Assembly (NCBI RefSeq): GCF_023701525.1
Contig: NZ_JAMQAW010000008.1
Location: 272,836 to 336,835, forward strand
From: Streptomyces albipurpureus
Lineage (GTDB): Bacteria > Actinomycetota > Actinomycetes > Streptomycetales > Streptomycetaceae
Length of the DNA stretch: 64,000 nt
Direction: 5' to 3'
The notes beneath the pieces are model-generated. The model did not search any database, was not told the DNA's origin, and was given only the letters and a program-made list of their open reading frames with translations. The position numbers and the translations under genes were made by a program. Below are positions 60,338 to 64,000 of this stretch, piece by piece; position 1 is the first letter of the stretch, and every line of letters starts with the position of its first letter.

Positions 60338-61189
60338 GTGCCCCGCCTCTCTGAAGTCATCGACGCCCTCGACGCCCTCTGGCCACCCGCGCGGGCCGAG
60401 CAGTGGGACGCCGTCGGCACCGTCTGCGGCGACCCTGACGCGGAAGTACAGCGGGTGCTGCTCGCCGTCGACCCCGTCCAGGAGATCGCGGACGAGGCGA
60501 TCGACCTCGGGGCGCAGTTGATCGTCACCCACCACCCGCTCTATCTACGCGGGACGACGACGGTCGCCGCCCAACACTTCAAGGGCCGGATCGTCCACAC
60601 CCTGATCAAGAACGACATCGCCTTGCATGTCGCCCACACCAATGCCGACACCGCCGATCCCGGAGTCTCCGACGCTCTGGCGGGCGCGCTCGACCTGCGC
60701 GTCGTCCGTCCCTTGGTGCCCGACTCCACCGACCCTTCAGGCCGACGTGGGCTGGGACGGATCTGCGAACTGGACCATCCCGAGACCTTGGCGGAGTTCG
60801 CCGCCCGCGCCGCCGAGCGACTGCCCGCCACCGCGCAGGGCATCCGGTTCGCCGGTGACCCGGACGCGGTCGTGCGTACGGTCGCGGTGAGCGGTGGCTC
60901 CGGCGACAGCCTCTTCGATGTGGTGCGGGCGGCCGGAGTGGACGCCTTCCTCACCGCCGACCTCCGTCACCATCCGGTCTCCGAAGCCACGTACGCCTCC
61001 CCACTGGGGCTGGTGGACGCCGCACACTGGGCCACCGAGTGGCCCTGGTGCGAACTGGCTGCCACCCAGCTCGACGAGATCTCCGACCGACACGGCTGGA
61101 ACCTTCGAGTCCATGTCTCGCGCACGGTCACCGACCCCTGGACCTCCCAACTCTCTTCACGCCTCTCTTCTTCTGGAGCCCCCAACTGA
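60338..61189 (+). CDS. Nif3-like dinuclear metal center protein
   Basis: 283 residues from GTG 60338. Metal ligands appear in LIVTHHPLYLRG (His65, His66), in AHTNADTADPGVSDAL, and in the C-terminal GLVDAAHWATEWPWCELA, where His and Glu complete the site. The family forms hexamers and its members bind two metals; a GTP cyclohydrolase I-like or NIF3 role has been proposed. It is the first gene of a conserved three-gene operon, overlapping the next start by four bases (CTGA). Confidence 0.92.
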   Translation: MPRLSEVIDALDALWPPARAEQWDAVGTVCGDPDAEVQRVLLAVDPVQEIADEAIDLGAQLIVTHHPLYLRGTTTVAAQHFKGRIVHTLIKNDIALHVAHTNADTADPGVSDALAGALDLRVVRPLVPDSTDPSGRRGLGRICELDHPETLAEFAARAAERLPATAQGIRFAGDPDAVVRTVAVSGGSGDSLFDVVRAAGVDAFLTADLRHHPVSEATYASPLGLVDAAHWATEWPWCELAATQLDEISDRHGWNLRVHVSRTVTDPWTSQLSSRLSSSGAPN

Positions 61190-61929
61190 ACGCCGCGCCC
61201 GCCGACCAGATCCGACTCCTCGACGTCCAGGCCCTCGACGTACGACTGTCGCAGCTCGCCCACAAGCGGAAGTCGCTGCCGGAGCACGCCGAGATCGACT
61301 CACTCACCAAGGACCTCCTCCAGCTGCGCGATCTGCTGGTCGCCGCCCAGACCCAGGAGAGCGACACCGCCCGGGAGCAGACCAAGGCGGAGCAGGACGT
61401 GGACCAGGTGCGGCAGCGCGCCGTACGCGACCAGCAGCGGTTGGACTCCGGAGCGGTCAGCTCCCCCAAGGACCTGGAGAACCTCCAGCGGGAGATCGTC
61501 TCCCTCGCCAAGCGCCAGGGCGACCTGGAGGACATCGTCCTCGATGTGATGGAGCGTCGCGAGTCCCTTCAGGAGCGGGTCGGCGAGCTGACCGAGCGGG
61601 TCACCTCCGTCCAGGCCAAGGCCGATATCGCCACCGCACGCCGGGACAGCGCGACCCAGGAACTCGATGACGAGGCCGCGGCGGCCACCAAGGAGCGCGA
61701 GGCCGTCTCGGCCGTCATCCCCGCGGACCTGCTCAAGCTGTACGAGAAGCTTCGGGTCCAGCAAGGCGGGGTGGGCGCGGCCCGACTCTTCCAACGCCGC
61801 TGCGAGGGCTGCCAGTTGGAACTGAACATCACCGAGGTCAACGCGGTGCGCGCCGCCCCTCGTGACACGGTGATGCGCTGTGAGAACTGCCGCCGGATTC
61901 TGGTCCGTACCCCGGAGTCGGGGCTGTAG
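61186..61929 (+). CDS. coiled-coil zinc-ribbon protein with a CTG start
   Basis: 247 residues. The start is read as CTG 61186, overlapping the Nif3 stop (CTGA) with GGAG seven bases upstream; no ATG, GTG or TTG fits in this frame. Residues about 30-180 form a long coiled coil (rich in E, Q, R and L: TKAEQDVDQVRQRAVRDQQR). The C-terminal C4 zinc ribbon uses CEGC and CENC. The family is conserved in actinobacteria between Nif3 and RNase H genes; the function is unknown and may involve nucleic acid or protein bridging. Confidence 0.85.
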   Translation: MNAAPADQIRLLDVQALDVRLSQLAHKRKSLPEHAEIDSLTKDLLQLRDLLVAAQTQESDTAREQTKAEQDVDQVRQRAVRDQQRLDSGAVSSPKDLENLQREIVSLAKRQGDLEDIVLDVMERRESLQERVGELTERVTSVQAKADIATARRDSATQELDDEAAAATKEREAVSAVIPADLLKLYEKLRVQQGGVGAARLFQRRCEGCQLELNITEVNAVRAAPRDTVMRCENCRRILVRTPESGL

Positions 61930-63191
61930 TGACCGCGGTGCGGAAGTTCGTCGTCGAGGCGGACGGCGGCTCCCGGGGCAATCCGGGACCGGCGGGCTAC
62001 GGCGCGGTGGTGATCGACGCAGCGACCGGTGAGACGCTCGTCGAGGCGGCCGAGTACATCGGTGTGGCGACGAACAACGTCGCCGAGTACCGGGGCCTGG
62101 TCGCCGGTCTCCGGGCCGCGCACGCGTTGGCACCCGACGCGACCGTGCACGTCCGGATGGACTCCAAGCTCGTCGTCGAGCAGATGTCCGGCCGTTGGAA
62201 GATCAAGCACCCGGACATGAAACCGCTGGCGGCACAGGCGGCCCGGATCTTCCCGCCGTCGGCCGTCACCTACGAGTGGATGCCGCGGGCGCAGAACAAG
62301 CACGCGGACCGCCTGGCCAACGAGGCGATGGACGCGGGCAAGCAGGGGCGGCAGTGGGAGCCCTCCCGCTCCACGGCCCAACTGGACGCGGCGGACAGCG
62401 CGGCGGCCCGGGTGGTCGGGGACGCGGCGGCGGGCGCGGCGAAGGCGCGAGCGGCCCTAGCCGGGCAACCCACAGCGCCGGCGCCGGCCGACGAGTCCGA
62501 ACAGAGCACCAGGACCGCACCTCCGGTCGGCTGGGCGGCATCCGCCGATCTCGGCGCACCCACCACCTTCGTCCTGCTCCGGCACGGTGAGACCGCGCTC
62601 ACCCCGCAGAAGCGCTTCTCGGGCAGTGGCGGGAGCGATCCCGAACTCTCCGACGTGGGACGGCGCCAGGCCGACGCGGTGGCGACCGCGCTGCTGGCGC
62701 GGGGCACGGTCCAGGAGATCGTCAGCTCCCCGCTGCAGCGCTGCCGGGAGACCGCCCAGGTGGTGGCCGCCCGATTGGGCCTTGATGTCCGCGTCGATGA
62801 CGGCTTGCGCGAGACGGACTTCGGCGCCTGGGAGGGGCTGACCTTCGCTGAGGTCCAGCAGCGGTACGCCGACGATCTGACGGCCTGGCTCTCCTCCGCG
62901 AAGGCGGCGCCGACGGGCGGTGGGGAGAGCTTCGCGACCGTCTCCCGCCGGATGGTGGCGGCGCGTGATCGTCTGCTGTCCCGGTACGCCGGTCGCACCG
63001 TGCTCGTGGTCAGCCATGTCACACCGATCAAGACCTTGGTCCGCCTGGCCCTTGGGGCACCGCCGGAGTCGTTGTTCCGGATGGAGCTCTCGGCCGCCTC
63101 GGTGTCGGCGGTGGCGTACTACGCGGACGGCAACGCGTCCGTCCGGCTGTTCAACGACACCTCGCATCTGCGGGGCCAGCAGAGCGACTGA
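61929..63191 (+). CDS. bifunctional RNase H / histidine phosphatase (SCO2299-type)
   Basis: 420 residues from GTG 61929, sharing one base with the zinc-ribbon stop. The N-terminal RNase HI domain has the catalytic Asp in EADGGSRGNPGP (Asp12), Glu in NNVAEYRG and Asp in VRMDSKLV. After an Ala/Thr-rich linker the C-terminal phosphoglycerate-mutase-like domain has LLRHGET (about 216-222) and the second His region in VVSHVTPIKTLV. Such fusions (SCO2299, Rv2228c) degrade RNA-DNA hybrids and have acid or alpha-ribazole phosphatase activity. Confidence 0.94.
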   Translation: MTAVRKFVVEADGGSRGNPGPAGYGAVVIDAATGETLVEAAEYIGVATNNVAEYRGLVAGLRAAHALAPDATVHVRMDSKLVVEQMSGRWKIKHPDMKPLAAQAARIFPPSAVTYEWMPRAQNKHADRLANEAMDAGKQGRQWEPSRSTAQLDAADSAAARVVGDAAAGAAKARAALAGQPTAPAPADESEQSTRTAPPVGWAASADLGAPTTFVLLRHGETALTPQKRFSGSGGSDPELSDVGRRQADAVATALLARGTVQEIVSSPLQRCRETAQVVAARLGLDVRVDDGLRETDFGAWEGLTFAEVQQRYADDLTAWLSSAKAAPTGGGESFATVSRRMVAARDRLLSRYAGRTVLVVSHVTPIKTLVRLALGAPPESLFRMELSAASVSAVAYYADGNASVRLFNDTSHLRGQQSD

Positions 63192-63213
63192 CGAGAGCGC
63201 GGGGCCTCGCCCG

Positions 63214-63762
63214 CTACGGCAGCGGTGCCGGTCCGGGTTCGGATCCCGGCGCTGGTCCCGGTGCCGGGGGCGGCCCTTCGCTCTGGGGCCCGGGCCCGGG
63301 TGGCGGGTGTTCGTCCACGGTCCCCGGCCACACCAGCAGTACGGGGCAGGGCGCGTGGTCCACGATGAACCGGCTCGCCGGGCCCAGACTGCGCGGGCCG
63401 GGGCGGGTGCGCTCCCCGTCCCTGGCGAGGACCAGCAGTTCGGCGCCCCCAGCGGCCGACACCACTTCCCGTTCGGGTCGGCCGGTGCGCTCCAGCCGGG
63501 CGCAGGGTCGGGCGAGACGGTCGGCCGCCGCCGTGAGGATCCGCTCGGCGGAGACGGCGGCGAGGGCCCGCAACCGCTCGCCCGGGTCCGGTGGGTGGTG
63601 CCCGCGCCCCAGCAATCCCGCGTACGCCCCTCGTGCCACGCCCGGCACCTCAGGGCCGGTGGTATGCAACAGCACCACATCGGTGTCATCGGGCGCGTAA
63701 CTGCGGACGGCATCCACACAGGCGGGCCAGGTGCCCTCGACGATCCAGGCGATGACGGTCAC
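63214..63762 (-). CDS. universal stress protein family (UspA-like)
   Basis: 182 residues from GTG 63762 (AGAGGGG upstream). It begins VIAWIVEGTWPACVDAVRSY and has the ATP-binding type glycine pattern late in the domain (LGPASRFIVDHAPCPVLLVW, the G-x9-G-S type). A Pro/Gly-rich tail of 35 residues is unusual for the family. It is likely a stress-related nucleotide-binding protein. Confidence 0.82.
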   Translation of the reverse strand: MTVIAWIVEGTWPACVDAVRSYAPDDTDVVLLHTTGPEVPGVARGAYAGLLGRGHHPPDPGERLRALAAVSAERILTAAADRLARPCARLERTGRPEREVVSAAGGAELLVLARDGERTRPGPRSLGPASRFIVDHAPCPVLLVWPGTVDEHPPPGPGPQSEGPPPAPGPAPGSEPGPAPLP

Positions 63763-63803
63763 CGCGCACCCCTCTCCCGTACACCGTGAGACCACCCGGG
63801 TGT

Positions 63804-64000
63804 TCACACCCCGATGACGGCCAGCGACGCCCACAGTGCCAGCACGGAGACAACCAGTGCGGCAGGCACGGCGAGCAGCCCCAACCGAGTGAACTCGCCC
63901 AAGTCCACCTCACTGTCATGGTCCCGGACGATCCTGCGCCACAACAGGGTGGCGAGCGATCCCGCATAGGTGAGATTGGGGCCGATGTTCGCGCCCAGCA
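63804..64000 (-). CDS. arsenite/anion permease, C-terminal end (partial)
   Basis: The minus-strand frame is open from the window edge to a TGA at 63804-63806 and gives about 65 residues. LGANIGPNLTYAGSLATLLW matches the conserved last loop of ArsB/SLC13-type permeases, followed by one membrane helix. The rest of the gene is outside the window. Confidence 0.78.
   Translation of the reverse strand, partial: LGANIGPNLTYAGSLATLLWRRIVRDHDSEVDLGEFTRLGLLAVPAALVVSVLALWASLAVIGV

Noticed and set aside
1..64000. tRNA, rRNA, CRISPR arrays, insertion sequences, phage integrase or attachment sites
   Set aside because: I looked for direct repeats with spacers, transposase or integrase motifs, and tRNA-like TTCGAAT/GGTTC arms, and saw none that I could support by eye.

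Overview
The window is chromosomal DNA from a high-GC actinomycete, almost certainly a Streptomyces. Third codon positions are strongly G/C, GTG and TTG starts are common, genes sit in tightly coupled operons with 1- or 4-base start/stop overlaps, and many products are typical of the genus: an F420-dependent LLM oxidoreductase, a KstR-like TetR, an SCO2322-type protein, a bifunctional RNase H/acid phosphatase of the SCO2299 type, and a PhoD-like phosphatase. I saw no rRNA, tRNA, CRISPR array or intact insertion sequence. From about 38.7 kb to the right end the gene order looks like conserved core chromosome. The left half is more accessory.

Layout. 1-2.5 kb: tail of a membrane protein, a winged-helix regulator and a two-gene ABC exporter. 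2.8-8.4 kb: phosphatase, DUF2277, DedA, DoxX, PhoD and a secreted HNH nuclease. 8.5-10.1 kb: a FetB-like permease and a GDT1-type manganese exporter under a yybP-ykoY riboswitch. 10.2-15.0 kb: a putative nucleotide-signalling conflict module, with a membrane-bound TIR protein split from its WD40 half by one in-frame amber codon, followed by a double SLATT/DUF4231 membrane protein. 15-24.5 kb: a hypothetical protein, a large secreted alpha/beta hydrolase, HAD, an MFS-MarR fusion, a lone TOPRIM protein, GNAT, and an autoregulated TetR with a duplicated operator. 24.6-29.2 kb: a visibly less GC-rich cluster of XRE-TPR regulator, three small proteins, radical SAM/SPASM enzyme and PCMT-like methyltransferase, which looks like a peptide-modification locus. 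29.3-38.5 kb: monooxygenase-type proteins, a frameshifted NTF2 gene, a TPR/propeller protein, MerR with DUF3291, an O-methyltransferase, a GT87-PAP2 fusion and a secreted lytic transglycosylase.

38.8-44.6 kb (minus strand) is a five-gene translationally coupled operon behind a clear cobalamin riboswitch: a secreted alpha/alpha-toroid protein, the SCO2322-family protein, EcfT, a fused EcfA-EcfA and an EcfS. I read it as a vitamin B12 capture and uptake system. 44.9-49.2 kb: a KstR-like regulator divergent from a coupled glycosyltransferase / methyltransferase / toroid trio, with a KstR-like box between them. 49.4-57.5 kb: membrane proteins, a lipoprotein, an LLM oxidoreductase, an N-acetylmuramoyl-L-alanine amidase, a methyltransferase and an MFS exporter. 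57.5-59.9 kb (minus): a propeller-like protein, a 56-residue peptide with two GKHR motifs, and a degenerate response regulator. 60.3-64 kb: the Nif3 / zinc-ribbon / RNase H-phosphatase operon, whose middle gene starts at CTG, then a universal-stress protein and the end of an anion or arsenite permease.

The best candidates for undescribed biology are the TIR-WD40/SLATT module with its amber split, the riboswitch-controlled toroid + SCO2322 + ECF operon, the XRE/radical SAM/methyltransferase cluster, and the GKHR peptide beside an Asp-to-Glu receiver-only response regulator.
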